The notes under the pieces: model-generated | The model's database searches: none | What the model was told of the DNA's origin: nothing | Seen by the model: only the letters and a program-made list of their open reading frames with translations | NCBI RefSeq assembly: GCF_020181035.1 | Contig: NZ_JAIQYY010000006.1 | Location: forward strand, 1-38,894 | Length of the DNA: 38,894 nucleotides | Direction: 5' to 3' | Source of the DNA: Streptomyces sp. CoH27 | GTDB taxonomy: Bacteria > Actinomycetota > Actinomycetes > Streptomycetales > Streptomycetaceae | Shown here: piece after piece, positions 1 to 7,417 of the stretch | Layout of the letters: every line of letters starts with the position of its first letter | How positions within the stretch are numbered: the stretch's first letter is position 1 | Translations under genes and position numbers: made by a program

Positions 1-143
1 GGGCATCCGCTGGGGCGGACGCCCCCTCGCCGCCGCGGCCTGAACGACCCGGCGAACCTATGCGGTCAGAGCACTAGAACGGCGCGCTGTACGCGTTCAG
101 GCCGGCACGGTGAGTGCGGGCCACGCTCGGGGCCGGATACCGC

Positions 144-1727
144 TCAGGCCTGCCACGGCCAGTTCGCGTCCTGGGCCGACTCCAGCAGGGACACCATCCG
201 GAATGCCGCGTCCGACAGGCCGCCGAAGGTGTGCCGGTTGCCCGTGCCCGACGGGCCGTGGCCCGCCCGGTAGCCCTCCAGGTTCCAGGTGTAGACGGGC
301 ACGTGGGCCGGGATCTGGGCGGTCGGGTCGCCGTGGCGGTTCGGGGTGTACTGCTCGTCGGTGACGATCAGCACCCGGTCGTGCTTCTTGTAGTGCCGGC
401 GCACCGCGTCGGTCGTGTCGGTGCCGCCCAGGTCGCCGAAGCGGTCCAGGATCTTCAGCACCGACTCGCCCTTGCGGAACGTCACCGCCCTGCTCGTCGT
501 ACCGAACTCCACCAGGTCGGCGTCCGCCGCCCGCAGCGCGAGCGCCGTGCCGAAGACCGCCGCCGCGTCGGCCCGGCTGAGCTGGGACCGCTCGGAGACC
601 TGCGACCAGAACATCGAGCCCGACCGGTCGACGAGCACCAGCGTCCGGCCCGGCAGCGCGGGCACGTTGGCCAGCGAGTGGCCGAGCGCCTGCTCCAGCG
701 GGTAGGACCAGCGCAGCGACGGCGCGTGCTGGTACGCGGCGAGATACCGGAAGGGGAACTGCCGCGAGCGCGTGACCTCCGCCGGGTCGCTGATCCGCGC
801 CGCGACCCGCGCGGCGACCTCGTCCGAGACACCGGCCTCGTCGAAGTTGCGCAGGTTGCGGACCAAGGCCATGGTCCCCATCGACGGAATGACCGCCTCC
901 CAGGCCGCCTTGTCCATCGGGCCCTGGAGCCAGCCGGCCAGCGCCTCCCAGGTGAGCCCGGCCGCCGCCAGCCGCTCGGCGCCGCCCTGCGACGTGACGA
1001 CCGCACGCCGCTCGGCCACCGGCAGTGCCATCAGCTCGCGGTGCGCGGTGAGCACCGGCAGCGCCGCGGGCGGCACCGCCGTGTCCGGGTTGTGCCGGCG
1101 GTCGAGCGCATAGCGGAACAGCTCGCCCTGCCACGGCTTGTCCGGGTCGGGCGCCGCGTGCACCAGGTTGAGGATGTCGCCGAAGCGGTAGCCCTTGGCG
1201 GCGGTGTCGTACTTCAGCAGCGACTTGGCGTGGTAGAGCCGTCGTACGGCGTCGGCGACGCCCCGCTTGACCGGCTTGGGGATCGCGCGGCCGTACGTCG
1301 CCGTCCAGTACGCGAGGAGCTCGCCCGGCTCGTCCGGGCGCTGCAGCACGCAGTCCACGACCTGCCGGTTCGAGGGGCCGTCGGTCGCGCCGGCGGTCAG
1401 CCGGGCGTGCACGTACTCGGCGGCGCCGACGATCGACGCCGTCCGCATGTTGCCCTCACCGCGCAGCCAGCGCAGCAGCCCGGCCGTCCAGTCCGGGTCG
1501 CTCACCGCGAGGTCGCGGACCAGGCGGGTGAAGCGGTCGTCGCGGTCGGCGCCGCTCTCGTAAAAGGTCTTCTGCGAAACGAGGTTGGACACGGCCAGCA
1601 GGAACAGCTCGGAGCGCGGCTCGCGCTCCTGGCCCCGGCCGCCCTCGTAGGTCCGCAGGACCCGGCCGGTCGACGTGACCGCCGACTTCACCTGCGCCTT
1701 GGCGGCACGCGTGTTGAATCGCGCCAT
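144..1727 (-). CDS. rsr: Ro60-family TROVE domain RNA-binding protein
   Basis: The 527-residue protein is a bacterial Ro60 (Rsr) orthologue. Family members form a ring of helical repeats that binds misfolded RNA and Y RNAs, and they can be tethered to PNPase for RNA decay. The N-terminal two thirds is the helical TROVE region. The C-terminal third is a von Willebrand A fold with an intact MIDAS motif DRSGS near residue 345, followed by LIVTDEQY. The start is the ATG giving MARFNTRAAK, preceded by a purine-rich GGGGGAA; upstream in-frame codons run into the noncoding RNAs and are not protein-like. Three Y-RNA-like transcripts lie directly upstream on the same strand, which is the usual genomic position of bacterial Y RNAs and strongly supports the assignment. 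Its client RNAs cannot be told from sequence. Confidence 0.93.
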   Translation of the reverse strand: MARFNTRAAKAQVKSAVTSTGRVLRTYEGGRGQEREPRSELFLLAVSNLVSQKTFYESGADRDDRFTRLVRDLAVSDPDWTAGLLRWLRGEGNMRTASIVGAAEYVHARLTAGATDGPSNRQVVDCVLQRPDEPGELLAYWTATYGRAIPKPVKRGVADAVRRLYHAKSLLKYDTAAKGYRFGDILNLVHAAPDPDKPWQGELFRYALDRRHNPDTAVPPAALPVLTAHRELMALPVAERRAVVTSQGGAERLAAAGLTWEALAGWLQGPMDKAAWEAVIPSMGTMALVRNLRNFDEAGVSDEVAARVAARISDPAEVTRSRQFPFRYLAAYQHAPSLRWSYPLEQALGHSLANVPALPGRTLVLVDRSGSMFWSQVSERSQLSRADAAAVFGTALALRAADADLVEFGTTSRAVTFRKGESVLKILDRFGDLGGTDTTDAVRRHYKKHDRVLIVTDEQYTPNRHGDPTAQIPAHVPVYTWNLEGYRAGHGPSGTGNRHTFGGLSDAAFRMVSLLESAQDANWPWQA

Positions 1728-1779
1728 GGTGAATTCCCCCGAATTCGTTGCCATTTCGGAGGGAGGCGCGGCAGAAGGA

Positions 1780-1927
1780 GGGTGTCCGAGGTCGGGAGTC
1801 GGCGGCGGGACTATTGCCTGGCGCGTCTTCCGTTCCGCCACACCGGCCGTGGGCCGGTGACGGGATTCGAACCCGCACCCTTTCGGACCAGGTCCTGAAG
1901 TATCCGCTGCCTGCGCACCGGACACCC
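1780..1927 (-). ncRNA. Y-RNA-like RNA with permuted tRNA-Leu-like module (RNA C)
   Basis: Read on the minus strand, a 9-bp closing helix GGGUGUCCG/CGGACACCC pairs the two ends. Then come an internal loop with GUGCGCA on the 5' side, a second helix GGCAGCGG/CCGCCGCC with one A-C mismatch, and ACU/AGU. Next is CCUGG/CCAGG, which matches the anticodon stem of a tRNA-Leu. Inside are a long variable-arm hairpin UCCGAAAGGG, a perfect T-arm with loop UUCGAAU, an acceptor helix CACCGGCC/GGCCGGUG capped by CAC, and a Leu-type D-arm with GCG/CGC stem. The order 3' half then 5' half is a circular permutation of tRNA, as known for the tRNA-mimic domain of bacterial Y RNAs. The Leu anticodon CAG survives in an internal loop. 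The RNA ends 52 nt before the Ro60 start codon. Its exact ends are inferred from pairing. Confidence 0.82.
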
Positions 1928-1936
1928 ACCATGTGT

Positions 1937-2020
1937 CGCGCCTCCCGAGATCAACTCGGCGGCGGCTGATTTTCATTCCTGGAAAGGGAAGTAGCCGCTG
2001 CCCTCGCACCGGGAGGTGCG
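1937..2020 (-). ncRNA. Y-RNA-like stem RNA lacking the tRNA module (RNA B)
   Basis: This 84-nt minus-strand unit repeats the two-helix frame of its neighbours. The outer helix CGCACCUCCCG/CGGGAGGCGCG has 10 of 11 pairs. The internal loop carries GUGCGAG on the 5' side and GAGUUGAUCU on the 3' side. The inner helix GGCAGCGGCU/AGCCGCCGCC has one A-C mismatch at the same place as in RNA C. Instead of a tRNA module there is a 25-nt pyrimidine- then purine-rich loop. An alternative local hairpin CGCACC-UCCC-GGUGCG competes with the outer helix. No promoter of its own is evident, so it may be processed from a longer transcript. Whether it is a functional Y RNA or a remnant is open. Confidence 0.65.
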
Positions 2021-2033
2021 TGAAGTTTTCGGT

Positions 2034-2176
2034 GTCCAGAGATCGAGGCCGGCGGAACCGACGTGTTGGTGCTCTGACCCCTGAGCTACACCGGCCTGTT
2101 GGAGCCGGTGGCGGGACTCGAACCCGCGGCCTCCCCGTTATGAGCGGAAGTAGGTCCTGCCTGTCGCACCTGGACG
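2034..2176 (-). ncRNA. Y-RNA-like RNA with permuted tRNA-like module, CAU loop (RNA A)
   Basis: The minus-strand RNA is closed by GUCCAG/CUGGAC. Next are an internal loop with GUGCGACA opposite GGCCUCGAUCU and a second helix GGCAGGACC/GGUUCCGCC (8 of 9 pairs, one of them G-U, with the same A-C mismatch as in RNAs B and C). Inside are a hairpin UUCCG-CUCAUAA-CGGGG resembling a CAU anticodon arm, a perfect T-arm (loop UUCGAGU), an acceptor helix CACCGGC/GCCGGUG and a D-arm GCUC-AGGGGUCA-GAGC. The acceptor 3' strand is followed by U and CCA, then ACAG, then the 5' strand, so the tRNA order is permuted and capped. The predicted transcription start from the upstream TAGAGT box falls on the first base of the closing helix. 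A true tRNA-Met is excluded by the reversed order. Confidence 0.8.
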
Positions 2177-2182
2177 TGGATC

Positions 2183-2188
2183 ACTCTA
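2183..2188 (-). promoter_or_regulatory. Candidate -10 box for the Y RNA/Ro60 unit
   Basis: TAGAGT on the minus strand matches the TANNNT box of actinobacterial vegetative promoters. A start 7 nt downstream would fall at about 2176, exactly where the closing helix of RNA A begins. No clear TTGACA box is seen, only TTCGCT 19 nt upstream. It lies just beyond the end of the phosphatase gene. Confidence 0.5.
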
Positions 2189-2221
2189 GGGGGACGGCCA
2201 CGGTTCGAGCGAATGAATTAA

Positions 2222-3673
2222 TCACCGCTTCTGCCGCTTCCAGGGTCCGGTGATGGCGAGCATGATGCCCGGCGTCTGGATGTTGGCGTACAGGGTCCTG
2301 CCGTCGGGCGAGAAGGTGACGCCGGTGAACTCGCTGTATTCCGGCTCGGCTTCGGTACCTATGTTGAGTTCGTTGCGGGCGATCGGATAGGTGCGGCCGC
2401 TCTCGGTGGCGCCGAACAGGTGCTGGATCCCCTCGCCGTCCTCGGCGATGACGAGGCCGCCGTACGGGGAGACGGTGATGTTGTCCGGGCCGTCGAAGGC
2501 GCCGTCCTCGGCCGGGGCCCGGTTCACGCCGAGGAGGACCTTGAGGGTGAGGGTGCGGCGGCGCGGGTCGTAGAACCAGACCTGGCCGTCGTGCTGGAGG
2601 GGGCTCTCCTCGCGGGCGTAGGAGGAGACGATGTAGGCGCCGCCGTCACCCCACCACATGCCCTCCAGCTTGCGGGCGCGGGTGACCTGGCCGTCGGTGA
2701 ACTGCTTGCGCACGGAGACGGACCTGGCGTCACGGTCGGGGACGTCCACCCAGTCGACGCCGTAGACCGTGCCGGTCCTGGTGGCGCGGGAGAGGTCGTC
2801 CACGAACCGGCCGCCGGAGTCGAAGCACCGGAAGGCCTGGAGGATGCCCGCGTCGTCGGCGAGGGTGCGCAGCCGGCCGCGGCCGTGACGGAAGCCCTCC
2901 GGCGGGGTCCAGCGGTACAGCAGGCCGTTGGGGCCGGACGCGTCCTCCGTGAGGTACAGATGGCCGCGCTTGGGGTCCACCACGACGGCCTCGTGCGCGT
3001 ACCGGCCGAGGGCCTTGACCGGCTTGGGGTCGCGGTTGGCCCGGCGGTCGGCGGGGTCGACCTCGAAGACGTAGCCGTGGTCCTTGGTCATGCCGTTGCG
3101 GCCGGCCTTGTCCTCGGTCTCCTCGCAGGTCAGCCAGGTGCCCCAAGGAGTGCTGCCGCCCGCGCAGTTGGTGGCGGTACCCGCGATGCCGACCCACTCC
3201 GCGACCTCGCCGCCACGGCGTACCTCGACCACCGTGCAGCCTCCGGAGGCGGCGGGGTCGTAGACCAGGCCCTCGGTGAGCGGCACCGGGTGCGCCCACT
3301 TGGACCGGGGGCCCGCGAGTTCGTGGTTGTTGACGAGGAGCGTGGTGCCTCGGGGGCCCTCGAAGGCGGCCGTGCCGTCGTGGTTGGACGGGGTGGACTC
3401 GCCCGTCTCCAGCCTGGTCCTGCCGCTGTAGGTGATGACACGGTAGGTGAAGCCCTCGGGCAGGGCGAGGATGCCGTCCGGGTCGGCGATCAGCGGGCCG
3501 TAGCCGACCTCGTGCCGGTGGCCCTGGGCCGGCCCGCCGTCCGCGCTCTCGACGTCGTCCGTGGCGGCCAGGGCGCCCGGGGCGCTGGCGAGCGCGCCGA
3601 CGCTGCCCGCCAGTGCGACCCCGGCACCGGTGAGGGCGGAGGTCCTGGCGAAGTCCCTGCGGGTGAGCGACAT
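2222..3673 (-). CDS. PhoX-type (DUF839) Tat-exported phosphatase
   Basis: The 483-residue protein belongs to the PhoX/DUF839 family of exported beta-propeller phosphatases, which use calcium and iron and release phosphate from organic esters. A twin-arginine signal is visible at residues 4-8 (TRRDF), followed by a hydrophobic segment and ALAATDD. Family-type segments include VNNHEL, CAGGSTPWGTWLTCEET, YAHEAVVVDPK and LYLTEDASG. The start ATG has AGGAG 6 nt upstream. A two-unit PHO box 70-90 bp upstream suggests PhoP control. Whether it is a true alkaline phosphatase or one of the less studied DUF839 paralogues cannot be decided here. Confidence 0.85.
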   Translation of the reverse strand: MSLTRRDFARTSALTGAGVALAGSVGALASAPGALAATDDVESADGGPAQGHRHEVGYGPLIADPDGILALPEGFTYRVITYSGRTRLETGESTPSNHDGTAAFEGPRGTTLLVNNHELAGPRSKWAHPVPLTEGLVYDPAASGGCTVVEVRRGGEVAEWVGIAGTATNCAGGSTPWGTWLTCEETEDKAGRNGMTKDHGYVFEVDPADRRANRDPKPVKALGRYAHEAVVVDPKRGHLYLTEDASGPNGLLYRWTPPEGFRHGRGRLRTLADDAGILQAFRCFDSGGRFVDDLSRATRTGTVYGVDWVDVPDRDARSVSVRKQFTDGQVTRARKLEGMWWGDGGAYIVSSYAREESPLQHDGQVWFYDPRRRTLTLKVLLGVNRAPAEDGAFDGPDNITVSPYGGLVIAEDGEGIQHLFGATESGRTYPIARNELNIGTEAEPEYSEFTGVTFSPDGRTLYANIQTPGIMLAITGPWKRQKR

Positions 3674-3742
3674 GGTGTCTCCTGAGACGGTGGGAGTGCC
3701 GTGGAGGGTGGCGGTGCTCGGTCCGCCGCTCACGCTCGCGCC

Positions 3743-3764
3743 CGCTTCTGAACACCGGCTGAAC
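3743..3764 (-). promoter_or_regulatory. PHO box (two 11-bp direct repeats)
   Basis: On the minus strand GTTCAGCCGGT is followed directly by GTTCAGAAGCG, so GTTCA recurs at an exact 11-bp spacing. Streptomyces PhoP binds 11-bp direct repeat units beginning G(G/T)TCA. The position 70-90 bp before the phosphatase start fits PhoP-dependent activation in phosphate starvation. Confidence 0.72.
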
Positions 3765-3805
3765 GTCGGGCGACGTCCGCGACCCTTGTTCAAGAATCCG
3801 TATAC

Positions 3806-3848
3806 GCCACCCCATGGGCAACCCAAGGGGAATCCTCCTCGGGGTGGC
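3806..3848 (-). terminator. Candidate hairpin terminator downstream of the 475-aa gene
   Basis: GCCACCCC and GGGGTGGC form 8-bp arms around a loop that itself contains GGGTTGCCC. It lies just beyond the stop codon of the upstream minus-strand gene and before the PHO box. There is no T-run, so only a U-less terminator is possible. Confidence 0.4.
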
Positions 3849-3870
3849 CCACCATGCACTCCCGGCCCGC

Positions 3871-5298
3871 TCAACTCCCTTGCTGGGAGCGTGCCTTGAA
3901 CGCGGCCTTCCGTGCCTCCTTCGCCACCTTCTTGTCCGGGTGCAGCCGGCCCATCGCCTCCAGCACATCGGCGGTGGCGGGATGCCCCACCCGCCAGGCC
4001 GCGGCGAAGAACCCGCTGTGCTGGGCGGCCAGCCCCTCCACCAGCGCCTGCAGCTCCTCGGAGTTGCCCTCGGCGGCGAGCTGGGCGGCGACGGTGTCGA
4101 TGGTCAGCCAGAACACCATCTCCTGGGACGGCGCCGGCACCCCGGCAGCGCCCTGTTCGGTCAGCCACACCCGGGCGAGGCCCCCCAGCTCGGGATCGTC
4201 CAGCACCTCACGCAGCGCGGGCTCGGCCTCCGCGCCGATCAGCGACAGGGCCTGCTGGCAGCGCAGCCGCCGCAGCGGCGCGCCTTCGTCGGCTCCGCGC
4301 GCGGCGGCGAGCAACTCCCGTGCGGCGCCGAGCGGTTCACGCCGGGTCAGCCACTGCTCGGTCTCGGCCTGGGCCGCCGACGGCCCGAATCCGGCCGTGC
4401 CGTCGAGCAGGGCGTCCGCGCCCTTGTCGGCGAGTTCGCCGACGGCCGGCGCCTCGAACCCGGCCTCCAGCAGCCGCGCCCGCAGCCCGTACACGCCGAG
4501 CGGGGTGAGCCGGACCATGCCGTAGCGGGTGACGTCGGTGTCGTCGACCGCCGCGGCGGGTTCCTCTTCGCCGTCCGCCATCAGGGCTTCGTCGACGGGC
4601 TGGTACTCGACCAGCCCGATCGGCTCCAGCGTCCGGAACTGGTCGTCCAGCCGCATCATCGCGTCGGAGACCTGCTCCAGGACGTCGTTGGTGGGCTCGC
4701 CCATGTCGTCGGGGACGAGCATCGAGGCGGCGAGCGCGGGCAGCGGTACGGGGCCGTCGCCGGAGCCGCCCTCACTCACGGTCAGCAGATAGAGATTGCC
4801 CAGGACGCCGTCGAGGAACTCGCCCTCGGCCTCGGGGTCCCAGTCGAGTGACGAGAAATCGACCTCGCCGCCCTCCTCCAGCGCGTCGACCAGATCGTCC
4901 AGATCGGGTACGGCTGCGTCGGCGAGGACGGTCTCCAGGGCGGCGAGCCACACCGTGAGCACGTCCTGCGGGGAGCCGCCGGTGAGCAGCTCCAGCTCCT
5001 CCCCCGCACGGACCGTGCCGTTCTCCTCGTCCGCGATCTCGACCAGGCCGGCGTCCACGGCGACCCGCCAGGCCTCACTGGCGAGGGCGGCGGCGTCGTC
5101 TCCGGTCAGTCCGAGCAGTTCGGCGGCGGCCGGAAGCTGCTCCTCGGCCAGGCCGCCGCCGGCGTCCACGCGGGTGCCGGGCCCGGCCCAGCGGGCGAGG
5201 CGGGCGGCGCGGGAGAGCAACGGCGTGGACAGCGCGGCGCGCGCCAGCTCCGCTTCGGGGTGCAGCCGTACGGGCGGCAGGGGGGAGCTGTCTGACAT
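3871..5298 (-). CDS. Conserved hypothetical helical-repeat-like protein
   Basis: I do not recognise a named family for this 475-residue soluble protein. It is rich in Ala, Leu, Glu and Asp, with strongly acidic stretches near residues 130-155 (DLDDLVDALEEGG, DWDPEAEGEF). The C-terminal third reads like short antiparallel helices of HEAT type (LRRLRCQQALSLIGAEAEPALREVL and similar) and ends with a basic tail (KKVAKEARKAAFKAR). There is no signal peptide or membrane segment. The ATG start has GAGGAG 7 nt upstream. The gene stands alone, divergent from the secreted nuclease gene. GC-rich third positions and the RBS make it a confident gene, but its function is unknown; scaffold or protein-interaction roles are only an impression from the helical pattern. 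Confidence 0.85.
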   Translation of the reverse strand: MSDSSPLPPVRLHPEAELARAALSTPLLSRAARLARWAGPGTRVDAGGGLAEEQLPAAAELLGLTGDDAAALASEAWRVAVDAGLVEIADEENGTVRAGEELELLTGGSPQDVLTVWLAALETVLADAAVPDLDDLVDALEEGGEVDFSSLDWDPEAEGEFLDGVLGNLYLLTVSEGGSGDGPVPLPALAASMLVPDDMGEPTNDVLEQVSDAMMRLDDQFRTLEPIGLVEYQPVDEALMADGEEEPAAAVDDTDVTRYGMVRLTPLGVYGLRARLLEAGFEAPAVGELADKGADALLDGTAGFGPSAAQAETEQWLTRREPLGAARELLAAARGADEGAPLRRLRCQQALSLIGAEAEPALREVLDDPELGGLARVWLTEQGAAGVPAPSQEMVFWLTIDTVAAQLAAEGNSEELQALVEGLAAQHSGFFAAAWRVGHPATADVLEAMGRLHPDKKVAKEARKAAFKARSQQGS

Positions 5299-5407
5299 CG
5301 GCTGGATCTCCTCGGACCGTGAACGGGCTCAGCCGCTCAGCCTAGACGGATTTCCACCCATGCCGCCCGGTTCATCTCTCCGTCGGCTTCCGTACATGGC
5401 CGAAACC

Positions 5408-5437
5408 TTGACAACTCCCTTACCCAGGTAAGAGATT
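5408..5437 (+). promoter_or_regulatory. Candidate promoter with inverted repeat for the nuclease gene
   Basis: TTGACA at 5408-5413 is followed by the inverted repeat TTACC-CA-GGTAA (5420-5431) and AGAGAT/GAGATT at about 17-18 bp spacing. The repeat sits between the -35 and -10 positions, where a repressor would block transcription. The -10 match is weak. The 5299-5581 gap holds no convincing gene. Confidence 0.4.
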
Positions 5438-5581
5438 GACGCGCGTAGAAGTTGGGGGGACAACTGTTCACTCGGCTCTGCGCGCGTGACGGAGGGCTAC
5501 GCGCCCCGCACGCTCCCGTACCACCGGCACCACCCGTACACCCTCGTCCCGGCACTCAGTCATGTCCCCGGAGGGAATCCC

Positions 5582-7408
5582 TTGCCGAGCAGGTCTTCCG
5601 CGCGCCTCGCCGCGCTCACCGTCGCCGCCGTCTGCAGCGCGGCGTCCGCCGTCGTCCTCACCTCCCCGGCGCACGCCGACTCGGTGCGCATCCACGACAT
5701 CCAGGGCACGACCCGGATCTCGCCGTACGCCGGCCAGAGGGTGACGGACGTGCCCGGCATCGTCACGGCCACGCGCGCGTACGGCTCCTCCAGAGGCTTC
5801 TGGATACAGGACCCGAACCCGGACGACGACCCGCGTACCAGCGAGGGCGTGTTCGTGTTCACCAGCTCCGCGCCGAAGGTCGCGGTCGGCGACTCGGTGA
5901 CGGTGACCGGCACGGTCTCCGAGTACGTCCCGGGCGGCACCTCCTCCGGCAACCAGTCGGTCACGGAGATCACCAAGCCGACGGTCACCACCGTCTCCAC
6001 GGGCAACCCGGTCCCGGCACCGGTCGTCATCGACGAGAACTCCGTACCGGACGAGTACACCCCGGCCGGCGACACCGCCGCGAACGGCTCGATCAACGGC
6101 CTGGCCCTGGAGCCGTCGACGTACGCCCTGGACTACTACGAGTCCCTGGAAGGCATGAACGTCCAGGTCGAGGACGCCCGCGTGGTCGGCCGCACCGACC
6201 CGTACAGCGAGCTGTGGGTCACGGTGAAGCCGCACGAGCACCGCAGCCGCCGCGGCGGCACGGTCTACGGCTCCTACGACTCCCAGAACACCGGCCGGCT
6301 CCAGATACAGTCGCTGGGCGCGACCGCCGACTTCCCGAAGGCGAACGTCGGCGACACGCTCACCGGCACCACCACCGGCCCGCTGGACTTCAACCAGTTC
6401 GGCGGCTACACCCTGGTCGCGAGCCGGCTCGGCACCCTGAAGAGCGGTGGCCTGGAGCGCGAGACCACGCGCAAGCAGTCCAGCCGCGAGCTGGCGGTGG
6501 CGACGTACAACGTCGAGAACCTCGACCCGTCGGACACCACCTTCGCCGCACACGCCTCCGCGATCGTGAACAACCTCCAGTCGCCGGACATCGTGTCCCT
6601 GGAGGAGATCCAGGACGACAACGGCGTCACGGACGACGGCACGGTCGACGCGAGCGTGACCGTGAACAAGCTGATCGACGCGATCGTCGCGGCCGGCGGC
6701 CCGAAGTACGACTGGCGCTCGATCAACCCGGTCAACGACCAGGACGGCGGCGAGCCCGGCGGCAACATCCGCCAGGTGTTCCTGTTCAACCCCGAGCGGG
6801 TGTCCTTCGTGGACCGCGCGGGCGGCGACTCCACCACCGCGGTCGGCGTGACCAAGGTGGCCGGCAAGGCCGAGCTGACCGTCTCGCCGGGCCGCATCGA
6901 CCCGGCGAACGCGGCCTGGAAGGACAGCCGCAAGCCGCTGGCCGGCGAGTTCGTCTTCCGCGGCAAGACCGTCTTCGTGATCGCCAACCACCTGGTCTCC
7001 AAGGGCGGCGACCAGGGGCTGGCCTCGCAGTACCAGCCGCCGACGCGCAGCTCGGAGATCCAGCGTCACGCGCAGGCGACCGAGGTGAACGCGTTCGTCA
7101 AGGACATCCTGAAGGTCCAGAAGAACGCGAACGTCATCGCGCTCGGCGACATGAACGACTTCGAGTTCTCCGGCACCGCGAAGATCCTCGAAGGTGACGG
7201 CGAACTGTGGTCGGCGATCAAGTCGCTGCCGAGGAGCGAGCGTTACACCTACGACTACCAGGGCAACGAGCAGGTCCTGGACCAGATCCTGATCAGCCCG
7301 GCGATCCGGCGCGGCTGCGACGTCGAGTACGACAGCGTGCACATCAACTCGGAGTTCAACGACCAGATCAGCGACCACGACCCGCAGGTGCTGCGCTTCC
7401 GGCCGTGA
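5582..7408 (+). CDS. Secreted endonuclease/exonuclease/phosphatase-family nuclease
   Basis: The 608-residue protein starts at TTG with GGAGGG 6 nt upstream; the longer reading from an upstream ATG would place a non-hydrophobic leader before the signal peptide. Residues 1-32 form a Sec signal peptide ending in SPAHA. Then comes an OB-like N-terminal region as in ExeM/NucH-type extracellular nucleases. The C-terminal EEP domain shows ATYNVENL, SLEEIQDD, GGNIRQVFLF, IANHL, GDMNDF and SDHDPQVL, which carry the metal and catalytic Asn, Glu, Asp and His residues of the fold. It probably degrades extracellular DNA or phosphoesters. The nearby PhoX-like gene makes phosphate scavenging a reasonable joint role, but only one isolated PHO-like unit lies upstream. 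Confidence 0.88.
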   Translation: MPSRSSARLAALTVAAVCSAASAVVLTSPAHADSVRIHDIQGTTRISPYAGQRVTDVPGIVTATRAYGSSRGFWIQDPNPDDDPRTSEGVFVFTSSAPKVAVGDSVTVTGTVSEYVPGGTSSGNQSVTEITKPTVTTVSTGNPVPAPVVIDENSVPDEYTPAGDTAANGSINGLALEPSTYALDYYESLEGMNVQVEDARVVGRTDPYSELWVTVKPHEHRSRRGGTVYGSYDSQNTGRLQIQSLGATADFPKANVGDTLTGTTTGPLDFNQFGGYTLVASRLGTLKSGGLERETTRKQSSRELAVATYNVENLDPSDTTFAAHASAIVNNLQSPDIVSLEEIQDDNGVTDDGTVDASVTVNKLIDAIVAAGGPKYDWRSINPVNDQDGGEPGGNIRQVFLFNPERVSFVDRAGGDSTTAVGVTKVAGKAELTVSPGRIDPANAAWKDSRKPLAGEFVFRGKTVFVIANHLVSKGGDQGLASQYQPPTRSSEIQRHAQATEVNAFVKDILKVQKNANVIALGDMNDFEFSGTAKILEGDGELWSAIKSLPRSERYTYDYQGNEQVLDQILISPAIRRGCDVEYDSVHINSEFNDQISDHDPQVLRFRP

Positions 7409-7417
7409 TCAGGGTGG

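Noticed and set aside
114..1898. Long plus-strand open frame across the Ro60 gene
   Set aside because: Arg/Val/Gly-rich shadow of the minus-strand gene in GC-rich DNA; it also runs through the tRNA-like RNA.
1841..1900. Ordinary tRNA-Leu gene
   Set aside because: T-arm and acceptor 3' strand precede the acceptor 5' strand and D-arm; the strands are joined by a 3-nt cap, so no normal tRNA can be processed.
2071..2150. Ordinary tRNA-Met/Ile gene with CAU anticodon
   Set aside because: Same permuted order, and the 5' half is not followed by a matching anticodon stem; it fits the Y-RNA fold better.
5466..5476. GTTCACTCGGC as a PHO box for the secreted nuclease
   Set aside because: Only a single 11-bp unit matches; no second unit in register on either side.
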